Below the pieces are notes generated by a model. The model was not told the DNA's origin, did no database searches, and worked only from the letters and a program-made list of their open reading frames with translations. DNA of 64,000 nucleotides from Planktothrix tepida PCC 9214 (lineage in GTDB: Bacteria; Cyanobacteriota; Cyanobacteriia; Cyanobacteriales; Microcoleaceae): contig NZ_LN889801.1 of NCBI RefSeq assembly GCF_900009145.1, positions 1-64,000 on the forward strand, given 5' to 3'. Below, one piece after another: positions 25,449-33,989 of this stretch. The position numbers and the translations under genes are program-made. Each line of letters starts with the position of its first letter. Positions within the stretch are counted from its first letter, which is position 1.

Positions 25449-27047
25449 ATGATTGAATCCTATGCGTTTCTAGCTTTAGCCTTAACCTACGAAGATCCAA
25501 CATCTGATCCATTCCCAGAATTGAATTATGTTAATTGGAAAAAGCTTTCCAGCCAAACCTATCGCTATTTTCTCGCTTTAGGGGTAGCTTTTTCGGTCTT
25601 AACGGTCGCTCAAACAGCCCAAGCTTTGGTCATGTCTGGAGATTCGGGAACCCAAGTCCGCCAAATTCAACAACGTTTACAAGAACTTGGGTATTTTAAT
25701 GCGAATGTCACAGGTTATTTTGGCAGCCTGACTCAAGATGCGGTGATTCGCTTTCAACGAAATGCAGGTTTATCCGCCGATGGCATTGTCGGCCCCCAAA
25801 CGCTCAGGGCTTTGGGATTAGTCAGCAGCGAACCGTCTAATCCTGGCAGTAATCGAGACTTAATTGGTCTGGGACGGGGAGACAGTGGCCCCGGCGTTTC
25901 AGATTTACAGAGACGGTTACAAACCTTGGGTTATTTTAACCAACAACCCACAGGTAACTTTGGAACTGTCACGGAAAATGCCGTAATTCAACTCCAGCAA
26001 GACTACAATCTTCCAGCAACGGGTTTGGTCACAGAAGCTACCCTCGCTGTCCTCAATAGTGGCCTTAATTCTGGTCAGAATGTTGTTTTTCCTGGTACAA
26101 CCTTACAACAAGGCGATCGCGGATCTGCGGTTGCCACATTACAACAAACGCTACAAAACCTCGGCTTTTATGATGGCAATATTACAGGATATTTTGATGA
26201 CCAAACAGAAGTAGCTGTTCAACGGTTTCAACAATCTCAGGGGCTCTCTGCCACTGGAGTCGTTACATCCACAACATTAGTGGCTTTAAATCTTTATGTT
26301 CCTGGGGTTCCCTCTAATCCTCAGTTTGATAATATTCTTCGATTAGGGAGCCAAGGCTCTGCTGTTCGGATATTACAAGGACAACTACAAAGACTAGGAT
26401 ATTACACGGGGATAGTCGATGGTGTATTTGGTCGATCTACCCAACAAGCTGTGATCAATTTTCAACGCGCTTATGGGATTACCGTAACGGGAGAAGTGGG
26501 GCCGACTACTACGTTCTATCTAGCAAGTGCAAGAACAGCCAACACCTCTACTCCAATGTTCACTCCTCCCTCTCAAATCCCCATTGTTCAACATCCTATG
26601 GCTCCTGTAACCAGTCCTTTATCAACGGTTTATTTTGGAGATAGCGGAGCAGAGGTTAGAAAAATTCAACGGCGTTTACGCGAGTTAAACTATTATAATG
26701 GCCCCATTAATGGCTTCTTTGATACTGCAACTCAAGAGGCTTTAATTTGTTTTCAACGCTCCTCTGGAATTACAGCCACGGGAATTGCTGGCCCAACAAC
26801 TCAAACCTATTTGTTTAATATTCAACCCCTTTCTGCAACCCCAACTCGTACCGTTTTAGTCGCACAAATGGCTCCGCCTATTTCCGGTTCAACCAACATT
26901 CAACAGTTGCAACAAACATTAAGAATTCAGGGACTTTATAATGGCCCTATTAATGGAATTTACGATAGTTCAACACAACAAGCTGTTGCACAAGCCAGAG
27001 CTTTTTATGGCCCTAGTGCAGATACCATTCTATTTGGAGGGCAATAA
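25449..27047 (+). CDS. Peptidoglycan-binding repeat protein
   Basis: 532 residues. After about 35 N-terminal residues comes a hydrophobic export signal (YFLALGVAFSVLTVAQTAQA), then five full and one partial PG_binding_1 domains of about 55-60 residues, each with a pattern such as GDSG..V..IQ.RL..LGYF......G.FG..T..AV..FQR..GL...G.VGP.T. They start near residues 63, 142, 216, 298, 396 and 478. No catalytic amidase or peptidase domain is present, so it should be a wall-binding structural or adaptor protein. The N-terminal extension before the signal is common in cyanobacterial homologues. Confidence 0.88.
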   Translation: MIESYAFLALALTYEDPTSDPFPELNYVNWKKLSSQTYRYFLALGVAFSVLTVAQTAQALVMSGDSGTQVRQIQQRLQELGYFNANVTGYFGSLTQDAVIRFQRNAGLSADGIVGPQTLRALGLVSSEPSNPGSNRDLIGLGRGDSGPGVSDLQRRLQTLGYFNQQPTGNFGTVTENAVIQLQQDYNLPATGLVTEATLAVLNSGLNSGQNVVFPGTTLQQGDRGSAVATLQQTLQNLGFYDGNITGYFDDQTEVAVQRFQQSQGLSATGVVTSTTLVALNLYVPGVPSNPQFDNILRLGSQGSAVRILQGQLQRLGYYTGIVDGVFGRSTQQAVINFQRAYGITVTGEVGPTTTFYLASARTANTSTPMFTPPSQIPIVQHPMAPVTSPLSTVYFGDSGAEVRKIQRRLRELNYYNGPINGFFDTATQEALICFQRSSGITATGIAGPTTQTYLFNIQPLSATPTRTVLVAQMAPPISGSTNIQQLQQTLRIQGLYNGPINGIYDSSTQQAVAQARAFYGPSADTILFGGQ

Positions 27048-27153
27048 ATAGTAACTCCTTTTGACAACAATTACACGGATTGAATACAGGTTTTAATAAG
27101 TCTTATCTTTCCCTAATCGTCCTAATTTAATCTGTGCAATCTGTGTAATCCAC

Positions 27154-27699
27154 CTAATCTGTGTTCCCATTTTCCGTTAACTCATAATCCATTTCAAAAT
27201 TACAATCGGCAATTGCTTTAGAACAAGTCCAATTACTAGAAATTAGCGACGGCCAACCCATGCGTAAAGCTTCATGACAAATGGTATGAATTGTTAATTG
27301 ACAATCTAATAAATGAAACCCCGATTTCTCCGCTTGCTTCATGCTGGTTTTAGAAATGGAATCATTTTTAAATTCAATCGTTTTATTACACTGAACGCAA
27401 ACTAAATGATGATGGTGATGGGGATAAGGTTGATTAATTTCATAATGTTTATGGCCTTCAGCCAATTCCAATTCGCGTAAAATTCCCATCCGGGCCATTA
27501 ACTTCAAAGTGCGATAAATTGTTGATAAACTAATCGCTTCTCCTCGACTTTTTAATAAATTGTACAGATCCTCCGCACTTAAATGATTTCCTTTCGGTAA
27601 ATTCTGAAAGACCTGCAAAATCGTTTCCCGTTGGGGAGTTAACCGCCAGCCTTTATCATTGAGTTCGGATTTAAACGAGACTGCTGTATATAAAGCCAT
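27154..27699 (-). CDS. fur: Fur-family transcriptional regulator, closest to FurA
   Basis: 181 residues. The winged-helix DNA-binding part (KGWRLTPQRETILQVF, HLSAEDLYNLL, ISLSTIYRTLKLMARMGILRELEL) is followed by the dimerisation and metal part with PHHHHHLVCVQC. The cysteine spacing (CVQC, then DCQLTIHTIC with 8 residues between) is like cyanobacterial FurA, where these residues serve in metal or haem sensing. The C-terminal 30 residues (WPSLISSNWTCSKAIADCNFEMDYE) extend beyond the usual end. PerR-like cyanobacterial Fur proteins share much of this sequence, so subgroup is not certain. It lies next to sigC and shares its orientation. Confidence 0.82.
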   Translation of the reverse strand: MALYTAVSFKSELNDKGWRLTPQRETILQVFQNLPKGNHLSAEDLYNLLKSRGEAISLSTIYRTLKLMARMGILRELELAEGHKHYEINQPYPHHHHHLVCVQCNKTIEFKNDSISKTSMKQAEKSGFHLLDCQLTIHTICHEALRMGWPSLISSNWTCSKAIADCNFEMDYELTENGNTD

Positions 27700-27764
27700 A
27701 CGTTAAACTGTTTTCAATAAAGCTTGCATACTGACAATAATACACAACAAATTTCCTGATTGTC

Positions 27765-27793
27765 AAAAAAAACCAGCTATTGAAAATAGCTGG
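27765..27793 (-). terminator. Rho-independent terminator of sigC
   Basis: On the minus strand, CCAGCTATT, a 3-nt loop, AATAGCTGG and then eight T. It lies 62 nt after the sigC stop and before fur, so the two genes are separately terminated despite their tandem order. Confidence 0.85.
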
Positions 27794-27854
27794 CTTAAGA
27801 GTTCAGAGTAACAGATTTTAAATTCTGACTGCGGGCTGCTCTGGTGTTCTCAGA

Positions 27855-29105
27855 TTAGCTCAGGGACTCCAGATAATCCCGAACCCGGTTACGACGTTTC
27901 GGTTGGCGTAGTTTTTGCAACGCTTTCGCTTCAATTTGGCGGACTCGCTCCCGTGATAATTCTAGCGCTCGGCCAATTTCAGCTAAGGAATAGGGATGGC
28001 CATCTCCCAACCCATACCGCATCAGAATCACATCCCGTTCCCGACTGGTTAAATCCGCTAACAGGTGTTGTAAATCCCGATGCAAAGATTCTCGCATCAG
28101 TAATTCTTCCGGTGTCACCTCTTCGGTTTCTAGTAAATCCCCTAATTCTGTATCTTTATCCGTCCCGACTTTTGTTTCTAAAGAAACAGAACGAGGAACC
28201 CGTAACAAGACTTCTCGCACTTGAATCGGAGTCATCTCTAACTCCATTGCAATATCATCGATGGTAGCGGTACGGCCTTTTTCTTGAGAAATTTTTCGTT
28301 GGGCTTTTTTAATTTTGTTAAGTTTTTCGGTAATATGAACGGGTAAACGAATCGTGCGGCTTTGGGTTGCGATCGCCCGCGTAATGCCTTGACGAATCCA
28401 CCAATAAGAATAGGTGCTAAACCGATATCCCCGTGTGGGATCAAACTTTTCAACCGCCCGTTCTAGTCCTAAAGTTCCTTCTTGAATTAAATCGAGAAGT
28501 TCTAAACCCCTATTTTGATATTTTTTCGCCACCGAAACCACCAGACGCAGATTGGCTTTAATCATCTGGTCTTTGGATTTTAGACCTTCGGCTTGAATTT
28601 TATCCAATTCTTCAACTGTTAAACCCACAATCTCAGCCCAACGCCGTTTCCCGGCGGCTAAAATTGGCTTCAGTTCAGCCACATCAACCCCCCCTGTTGT
28701 CGCCCATCGTTCTAAAGACGGACGATGACCTAACTGGGCGGATAACTGATCCCGGGTTTTAATCAGGCGCACATAAACGTTGATTACACCTTCTTCTTGG
28801 CTGGCTGCATTATCCCGTAATTCAACTAACCTCAGATAACGCTGAACTTTTTGAGCTTCTGATACTTCTTCATCTCGTCCTAAAAGACGAACTCGACCTA
28901 TTTCTTGAAGATACAGTCGAACCAAATCCGTCGTTCGACGATTCACTGATTTCTGGAGTTTAGCGTCGCTGGCATCCTCTATATCCAGATCAATTAAATC
29001 ATCCACATCAGGCTCCAGGTGATTATTTATAAGATCTTCAGGTTCAGAATAGCCCTCAAAAGGCAGGTTCGAGTTATTGTCGGCATAGATTTTAGTGGCT
29101 GGCAT
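27855..29105 (-). CDS. sigC: Group 2 RNA polymerase sigma factor, SigC type
   Basis: 416 residues. Region 1.2 (TTDLVRLYLQEIGRVRLLGRDEEV), region 2 (MIKANLRLVVSVAKKYQNRGLELLDLIQEG, then FSTYSYWWIRQGITRAI), region 3 and region 4 (LTSRERDVILMRYGLGDG, LAEIGRALELSRERVRQIE) are all present, with the ending RDYLESLS. The N-terminus (MPATKIYADNNS) and the acidic linker DDLIDLDIEDASD are, from memory, those of cyanobacterial SigC rather than SigA. SigC is a non-essential sigma-70 factor linked to stationary phase, nitrogen and heat responses. It has a clear terminator downstream. Confidence 0.88.
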   Translation of the reverse strand: MPATKIYADNNSNLPFEGYSEPEDLINNHLEPDVDDLIDLDIEDASDAKLQKSVNRRTTDLVRLYLQEIGRVRLLGRDEEVSEAQKVQRYLRLVELRDNAASQEEGVINVYVRLIKTRDQLSAQLGHRPSLERWATTGGVDVAELKPILAAGKRRWAEIVGLTVEELDKIQAEGLKSKDQMIKANLRLVVSVAKKYQNRGLELLDLIQEGTLGLERAVEKFDPTRGYRFSTYSYWWIRQGITRAIATQSRTIRLPVHITEKLNKIKKAQRKISQEKGRTATIDDIAMELEMTPIQVREVLLRVPRSVSLETKVGTDKDTELGDLLETEEVTPEELLMRESLHRDLQHLLADLTSRERDVILMRYGLGDGHPYSLAEIGRALELSRERVRQIEAKALQKLRQPKRRNRVRDYLESLS

Positions 29106-29702
29106 AGTTTCTATCTCAGTTGATCTGGATAATTGAGAGGCTGCACTTACGGGGATTAGCTAACCAAGGAGATGCCCACTGCTGAATGACGAACTATCAA
29201 GGTTCTCAGTTCCCTTCTATAACTTATACTGCCCAAGGATCTATCGTTTTAGCTCAAGCCTACAAAACAATTCGATCATGGGCATTGACAAGCAAAAGGA
29301 GTAAGATCAGGTTAGCAATATTTATTTTTAAATGACTGCCTTGCTAGTTAGTATATTGGTTAGTATAGGAATAAGCTGGCACTTTAAAAGTGATTCCGGT
29401 CAAACCCTCAATTAATTGTCATCACCTCTTACAAGGGCTTCAGATCACTACAGATAAATTTTGTCTTTTTTGTTACAAAACTTAATGTTTACAATGGACG
29501 GTTGACGGATTACCCATAACCCCTCTTTACCTTGTCTTCTGATGCCCTTGTCTTCCCGACTTCCCTCTTCCTTAGAGTAACAGCTTAACGACTTCTCAGA
29601 GGTGGCAATTTCTGGTAGTTTTAACTATGAACCGCTAAACAGGATTCGGTGAGCCTGTCAGCCGTATTTTTACTTACTGCCAAGTCAAGTTGGGAGAAAA
29701 AA
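29106..29702. other. Divergent region between sigC and psbZ
   Basis: About 600 bp without a convincing gene. It should contain the sigC and psbZ promoters and 5' leaders. TTACA half-sites occur at about 29473 and 29489, but their spacing does not fit an HLR1 (RpaB) site. No RNA gene was recognised. Confidence 0.45.
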
Positions 29703-29894
29703 ATGTTAACAATTCTATTTCAAGTTGTCCTTGCGGCACTGGTGATTTTATCTTTTGTGATGGTGGTAGGGGTTCCCTTTGCCTATGCCGCCCCTCAATA
29801 TTGGAGCCAATCTAAGCCTTTGCTCTATGTGGGTTCTGGTCTTTGGTTCGCATTGGTCATTTTAGTGGGTGTATTAAACTACTTAGTGGTTTAA
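29703..29894 (+). CDS. psbZ: Photosystem II protein Z (Ycf9)
   Basis: 63 residues from the ATG at 29703, preceded by GGGAGAAAAAA. Two transmembrane helices ([20 protein letters not shown] and [20 protein letters not shown]) are joined by [15 protein letters not shown], the PsbZ pattern. PsbZ is a core-edge subunit of photosystem II in the thylakoid membrane. It is followed by ribH after about 100 bp, a pairing that I recall as common in cyanobacteria. Confidence 0.95.
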   Translation: MLTILFQVVLAALVILSFVMVVGVPFAYAAPQYWSQSKPLLYVGSGLWFALVILVGVLNYLVV

Positions 29895-29991
29895 TTCATC
29901 GGCGGAATTGGGGGTTAGAGGGTTTAGGACAATTCCCCTAAACGATTTAACCTACAATTCCGCATGGGTCTTTAAACAAAGGATAACAAGA

Positions 29992-30552
29992 ATGACGGTT
30001 TTTGAGGGGAATTTTACCCAAACAGACTCCCTGCGGTTTGCAATGGTGATTGGTCGGTTTAATGATTTGATCACAACCAAATTATTAGAAGGGTGTCAAG
30101 ATTGTTTAAAGCGACATGGCATTGATCCTGATCCCCAGGGAACACAGGTTGATTATGTTTGGGTTCCCGGAAGTTTTGAGATTCCATTAGTCGCCCATCA
30201 GTTGGCCTTAACCCGTCGCTATGATGCGATTATTTGTTTAGGGGCTGTAATTAAGGGACAAACCCCCCATTTTGATTATGTCTCGGCGGAAGTCTCGAAA
30301 GGGATTGCAGCAACGGCGTTTCAAACGGGTGTTCCGGTGATTTTTGGGGTGTTGACGACGGACACGATGCAGCAAGCTTTAGAACGAGCCGGAATTAAGG
30401 CCAATCACGGTTGGAACTATGCGATGGATGCGATTGAGATGGCAAATTTAATGCGTCAAATCAAGCAAAGTTCAACATTACCCGCAACAACGGTGGATTC
30501 TACAGCAATTTTATCGGCTAGTCCCAGTCCCGCTTTGACCGGGGAAACCTAG
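29992..30552 (+). CDS. ribH: 6,7-dimethyl-8-ribityllumazine synthase
   Basis: 186 residues from the ATG at 29992 ([10 protein letters not shown]); an upstream in-frame stretch to 29908 is not conserved. RibH motifs are [68 protein letters not shown] and [14 protein letters not shown]. It joins the ribityl pyrimidine to dihydroxybutanone phosphate in riboflavin synthesis. The last about 25 residues (Thr/Ser/Pro-rich) extend past the usual end. Confidence 0.95.
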   Translation: MTVFEGNFTQTDSLRFAMVIGRFNDLITTKLLEGCQDCLKRHGIDPDPQGTQVDYVWVPGSFEIPLVAHQLALTRRYDAIICLGAVIKGQTPHFDYVSAEVSKGIAATAFQTGVPVIFGVLTTDTMQQALERAGIKANHGWNYAMDAIEMANLMRQIKQSSTLPATTVDSTAILSASPSPALTGET

Positions 30553-30608
30553 AAGCAGCAACCCGAAACACCTTAAACCCTAGGATTAAAAAAATTTTGG
30601 AATAGGGG

Positions 30609-30639
30609 TTGACAAATCTAAAGATTTTTGGAATCATAG
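30609..30639 (+). promoter_or_regulatory. Candidate promoter of the tRNA-Gly gene
   Basis: A perfect -35 TTGACA at 30609-30614 is followed about 17-20 nt later by a weak -10 (AATCAT/TCATAG). It would start transcription a few bases upstream of the tRNA 5' end. Confidence 0.5.
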
Positions 30640-30655
30640 AAAAGGTGAACGGTTT

Positions 30656-30727
30656 GCGGGTGTAGCTCAGTGGTAGAGCGTCACCTTGCCAAGGTGAATG
30701 TCGCGCGTTCGAATCGCGTCACCCGCT
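30656..30727 (+). tRNA. trnG: tRNA-Gly (GCC)
   Basis: A full cloverleaf: acceptor GCGGGTG/CACCCGC with discriminator T, D-arm GCTCAGTGGTAGAGC, anticodon arm CACCTTGCCAAGGTG with GCC anticodon, and T-arm GCGCGTTCGAATCGCG-type stem with GTTCGAATC loop. CCA is not encoded; TAA follows. It reads GGC/GGT glycine codons. Confidence 0.97.
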
Positions 30728-30762
30728 TAAAATTATAGAGTTGGTGCTTTAGCACCCTTACA

Positions 30763-30806
30763 ACTCCTCAGATTAACTTTATCGAGTTAACTGGGGAGTT
30801 TTCATA
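30763..30806 (+). terminator. Terminator downstream of tRNA-Gly
   Basis: A long hairpin with AACTCC/GGAGTT outer arms and an inner AGTTAAC-type pairing, followed by TTTT. It sits 35 nt after the tRNA. Confidence 0.5.
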
Positions 30807-30904
30807 TTTATTCAAAAAACCTGGTTTTTTGTGTTCAGGGGTGTCAATAAAGTCTACATAAATGCTTTAAATACACTTGCTAAAATCAAGGAGGATCAAC
30901 AACG

Positions 30905-31129
30905 ATGAAAAGCTCTTATACCATCATTATTCAATGGTCAGAAGAAGATCAATGTTATGTAGTTAGCCTTCCTGAATGGGGAGAACATTGTCACACCCAT
31001 GGGGATAGCTATGAAGAAGCGTTAAAGAATGCACAAAAAGTTTTAGAACTCCTGATCGAGTCGGCATTGAACAATCATGAGCCTTTACCCAAACCTCAAC
31101 TTTTTGGAAAAACATTAGAGAGAGTATGA
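30905..31129 (+). CDS. HicB-family antitoxin (orphan)
   Basis: 74 residues with the HicB partial RNase-H fold: YTIIIQWSEEDQCYVVSLPEW, CHTHGDSYEEALKNAQKVLELLIE and PLPKPQ. An AAGGAGG-type RBS (CAAGGAGG) precedes the ATG. The C-terminal DNA-binding domain found in full HicB is missing, giving the short form. No HicA toxin is seen on either side, so it is an orphan or acts on a toxin elsewhere. Confidence 0.85.
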   Translation: MKSSYTIIIQWSEEDQCYVVSLPEWGEHCHTHGDSYEEALKNAQKVLELLIESALNNHEPLPKPQLFGKTLERV

Positions 31130-31558
31130 AAAATTATTAAATTGATTGAAATTATCGGCAATTTTGAATGAGAATCAACAAGCCAATAAGAGTGTGAAAG
31201 TAGCGATCGCTGGGTCTACAATAAACGAGTCTAAAAGCTGAGATCGCTTGCTTGAATGACGGGAAGTGGGGAACGAGGAACCCATACTAGCAAAAAATTA
31301 AGATGAGCTATCACTTAAGATAGAAAACACTAGATAGAGACAAAAATAAAAAAACTGAAGTGGTAGAATAGTCAGGAAGCTGAGTCGTGTTTAGATGATG
31401 AAGGGGTGAGACTCTAAAGGGTTGTGATATAATCTTTAAGAAGAGAGAATGTTAGCAAAAGCTAACCCTTTCGGTTCAAACTTAAAGTTGACTATCATTG
31501 ATTTCAGTTGCATTTTCAATCCAAATTATTACAAAAATATTAACTTAATGAATCGCTT
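31130..31558. other. Intergenic region with extended -10 promoter and hairpin
   Basis: About 430 bp. TGATATAAT at 31425-31433 is an extended -10 element, and GTTAGCAAAAGCTAAC (31451-31466) forms a stable hairpin just downstream. The rest is low-complexity and AT-rich. The transcript probably serves the GTG-start gene at 31559. Confidence 0.4.
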
Positions 31559-31972
31559 GTGCCATCTCAAAAAGCTCAAAAAATTGATTTGAATGGGGAT
31601 TATCCTTGCCCTTGTCGGCGGCGGGGGCGACTGGTTCCCATTGCATTAACCGAAGCCTTTGGCTGCGATCGCTGCCAACAAATTTTTGTTGTCGATGAGA
31701 GCGGTTATTGTTTAGAACAACTCGCAACCCATTATCCTTATAAACAGGCTTGGCGTTGGACAGGTCATCAATGGAACAGAGCCAGTCCAGGGTTAAGGGC
31801 GCATTATTTACCGATGGCTTTGGGAATGCTATTAGTTCCGTTAGTGATCTGGTTGCCATTAGCTTTGTATTCACCGGGGCCAAATCTTGTGTTATGGGCG
31901 ATGGTTGCTGTGCTGTTAGCGATGTTACCTGCACTGATGGTTTGGCTTGCTTACAGACGCGATTCTCGATGA
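31559..31972 (+). CDS. Membrane protein with N-terminal zinc-ribbon-like motif
   Basis: 137 residues with a GTG start. The N-terminus has CPCRRRG and CDRCQQIFVVDESGYCLEQL, a zinc-ribbon-like arrangement, then RWTGHQWN and two transmembrane helices (about 82-103 and 108-128), ending in a basic tail YRRDSR. The gene formerly abutted proA with an ATGA overlap: such a junction survives at 32727-32730 beside a duplicate of its 3' end. In this copy the overlap leads into a decayed proA fragment. The function is unknown. Confidence 0.75.
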   Translation: MPSQKAQKIDLNGDYPCPCRRRGRLVPIALTEAFGCDRCQQIFVVDESGYCLEQLATHYPYKQAWRWTGHQWNRASPGLRAHYLPMALGMLLVPLVIWLPLALYSPGPNLVLWAMVAVLLAMLPALMVWLAYRRDSR

Positions 31973-32111
31973 TCCTTGATAATTTCTCGCTTCCTCCTCC
32001 AGATAATTCCTAGCTTTGTGCTGACCTGGGTAGTTTTGAAGCAGCCAAAACCAGCGGCGCAGATCGAAGTCTCGCTTTGAAACTAATGGCGAAGGGATTG
32101 CGATCGCGCCG
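31971..32111 (+). pseudogene. Decayed 5' fragment of proA (duplicate)
   Basis: Starting with the ATGA overlap, the sequence reads MILDNFSLPPPDNS then stop, matching the ProA start MIIDDFSPLAPDHP. Downstream, CTAATGGCGAAGGGATTGCG aligns with the LMAKALRSR codons of the intact proA (about 32841-32860). Similarity ends near 32111. The intact gene is 32727-33989. Confidence 0.75.
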
Positions 32112-32139
32112 GGAGGAGTGAGGTTTTAGTTGATTATTT

Positions 32140-32466
32140 TTATTTAGGCTTTGTGGTTGCAGGTGTAGTAGTTGTAGCCGCCGGCTTTGTGGTGGGTGCG
32201 TGTCCAGTAGTTGCGGTCGCGGGCTTTGTGGTGGGTGCGTGTCCAGTAGTTGCGGTCGCGGGCTTTGTGGTGGGTGCGTGTCCAGTAGTTGTGGTCGCGG
32301 GCTTTGTGGTAGGTGCGTGTCCAGTAGTTGTGGCCGCCGGCTTTGTGGTAGGTGCGGAAGTCTCTGCAAATGCCGGAGAAGTTCCCGAACCGTAAGCAAT
32401 ACCCGAAATTAAGGCTGTAATACCAAGGGTGGTAGCCAAGACAGTCTTACCAAATTGAAATACCAT
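32140..32466 (-). CDS. Secreted Thr/Pro/Ala-rich protein with 13-residue repeats
   Basis: 108 residues. A signal peptide (FGKTVLATTLGITALISGIA, cleavage near AFAE) is followed by about 75 residues made of a 13-residue repeat such as APTTKPATTTTGH, encoded by 39-bp tandem units (32183-32338, four full copies and a part). The mature part contains almost only T, A, P, K, G and H. It could be a cell-surface or envelope linker protein. The gene lies between two copies of a duplicated chromosomal segment (31822-32111 and 32580-32868), suggesting a recent insertion. Confidence 0.6.
   Translation of the reverse strand: MVFQFGKTVLATTLGITALISGIAYGSGTSPAFAETSAPTTKPAATTTGHAPTTKPATTTTGHAPTTKPATATTGHAPTTKPATATTGHAPTTKPAATTTTPATTKPK
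32183..32357. repeat. 39-bp tandem repeat array (coding)
   Basis: Four full 39-bp units starting at 32183, 32222, 32261 and 32300, plus a partial unit at 32339, with a few base changes between copies. The unit is a multiple of three and keeps the minus-strand reading frame of the repeat protein. There are no unique spacers, so it is not CRISPR. Confidence 0.9.
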
Positions 32467-32579
32467 AATCAGTAAGTCCTATAGGGATTGAGGTAACGTG
32501 GTATTGGTTTACCTTTGCCTGACAGTATCACGGGTTTTTATGACACCCATGTGTCAAAGATATGAAGAGTTGATGACTT

Positions 32580-32729
32580 TGGGATGCTCTTAATTCCGTT
32601 AGTGATCTGGTTACCATTAGCTTTGTATTCACCAGGGCCAAATCTTGTGTTATGGGCGATGGTTGCTGTACTGTTAGCGATGTTACCCGCACTTATGGTT
32701 TGGCTCGCTTACAGGCGTGATTCTCGATG
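32580..32729 (+). pseudogene. Duplicate 3' end of the zinc-ribbon membrane protein gene
   Basis: The frame reads GMLLIPLVIWLPLALYSPGP and on to YRRDSR then TGA, nearly identical to the C-terminal half of the protein at 31559-31972, but has no start or N-terminal part. It overlaps the proA start as ATGA at 32727-32730, which is the ancestral junction. Confidence 0.8.
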
Positions 32730-33989
32730 ATAATTGATGATTTCTCTCCCCTTGCTCCTGACCATCCTCTCCGTCGTGCTTACCGGGCTAGTTTTGAATT
32801 AGCAAAAACGAAAGGAATGGATCGGAGTCGAGCCTTGCAACTGATGGCAAAGGCCTTGCGATCACGGCAGAATGATATCCTAGAAGCCAATACCCTCGAC
32901 TTAGAAGCCAGTCGAGATTTAGGACTATCGGAATTAATTACAGACTGGCTGAAACTGACTCCTGAACGCTTAGAAACCACCGTTCAGATTTTAGAACGTC
33001 TGGGACAATTACCCGATCCCATTGGTCGGGTGATGAGTGCTTCCTATCAACTCGAACAGGGGCAAACTTATTATCAACATATTCCGTTAGGGGTTGTTGC
33101 CTTAATTTATGAAGCCTTCCCGGAACTTGCGGCTATTGCAACGGGACTTTGTTTAAAAACAGCCAATAGTTTAGTGCTATTAGGCGGAACAGAAGCCACC
33201 CATTCTAATAATATGATTGTTCAGACGTTGCAAATGGCGTTAGAAGAATCAGGACTTCCTTTAGGTTGTTTAGAAATTTTGCCTTCTGAACAAAATGCCC
33301 CGATTCAACGGTTAGTGACTCAAGATCAATATCTCAATTTAGTCATTCCCTACGGACGCCCCCATTTTGTGCAGCAAGTCGTCAATCAATCTACAGTTCC
33401 CGTCCTACGTTCCGCCATGGGAAACTGTTATTTATATTGGTCATCAACGACGAGTGTAGATACGGTGCGATGGATGATATTAGATAGTCATGAAAGTAAA
33501 CCCGATCCGGTTAATGCCATTGAAAAAGTTTTGATTGATCCCAATCAAAAAAGCTCATCCTTAGTTCGATTATGGAATAACTTAAGGGAAGCCGGATTTC
33601 AATTGCGTGGGGATGAAGCCCTGGCTCAAGAATTTACCGAATTAACCGCTTCCGAAACAACGGAATGGTCAAAGCCCTATTTAACACGAACTGTTGCCTT
33701 TAAAGTGGTGGAAAACTTAGAAAAAGCGATCGCCTGGATGAATACCTATAGTAGCGGTCACGCTAATTGTTTAGCGACCGAATCTTACTCTGAAAGTCGA
33801 AAATTTGCCCAAGATGTCAACAGTGCTTTGACCTTTATTAATGCGTCTCCTCGATTTTCCCGTCACTTAAACCGGGGAGACGCAATCTTTCTGGGGATTT
33901 CTAACCAGAAAGGATATCGTCGTGGATTAATTGGTTTAGAAGCCCTAATGACCCTGAAACACGTTGTTCAAGGAAATCGGCAGTTTTAA
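32727..33989 (+). CDS. proA: Gamma-glutamyl phosphate reductase (divergent ProA)
   Basis: 420 residues with the ProA/aldehyde-dehydrogenase layout: RALQLMAKALRSRQNDILEAN, IPLGVVALIYEAFPELAAIA, NSLVLLGGTEATHSN, PYGRPHFVQQV, a Cys in AMGNCYLYW at the position of the catalytic nucleophile, NAIEKVLI, and YSSGHANCLAT near the end. ProA makes glutamate semialdehyde in proline synthesis. The region around the nucleophile departs from the usual GICH(V/T)Y..., and the following A.NA(I/M)E has become PDPVNAIE, so this may be a divergent cyanobacterial paralogue. The start is the ATG in the ATGA overlap with a gene fragment. It converges on desC with a 4-nt overlap. Confidence 0.82.
   Translation: MIIDDFSPLAPDHPLRRAYRASFELAKTKGMDRSRALQLMAKALRSRQNDILEANTLDLEASRDLGLSELITDWLKLTPERLETTVQILERLGQLPDPIGRVMSASYQLEQGQTYYQHIPLGVVALIYEAFPELAAIATGLCLKTANSLVLLGGTEATHSNNMIVQTLQMALEESGLPLGCLEILPSEQNAPIQRLVTQDQYLNLVIPYGRPHFVQQVVNQSTVPVLRSAMGNCYLYWSSTTSVDTVRWMILDSHESKPDPVNAIEKVLIDPNQKSSSLVRLWNNLREAGFQLRGDEALAQEFTELTASETTEWSKPYLTRTVAFKVVENLEKAIAWMNTYSSGHANCLATESYSESRKFAQDVNSALTFINASPRFSRHLNRGDAIFLGISNQKGYRRGLIGLEALMTLKHVVQGNRQF

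Noticed and set aside
29472-29495. HLR1 (RpaB) site upstream of psbZ
   Set aside because: Two TTACA boxes exist, but they are 16 bp apart centre to centre instead of the usual 10, so the match is not acceptable.
31545-31934. 129-codon minus-strand frame
   Set aside because: Antisense to the zinc-ribbon membrane protein, whose own cysteine motifs and membrane helices are convincing.
32183-32357. Possible CRISPR-like array
   Set aside because: Units of 39 bp are directly tandem without unique spacers and keep a coding frame; no cas genes are present.
32010-32399. 129-codon minus-strand frame with repeated PRPQLLDTH units
   Set aside because: Out-of-frame reading of the 39-bp tandem repeat; the frame with a signal peptide (32140-32466) is preferred.
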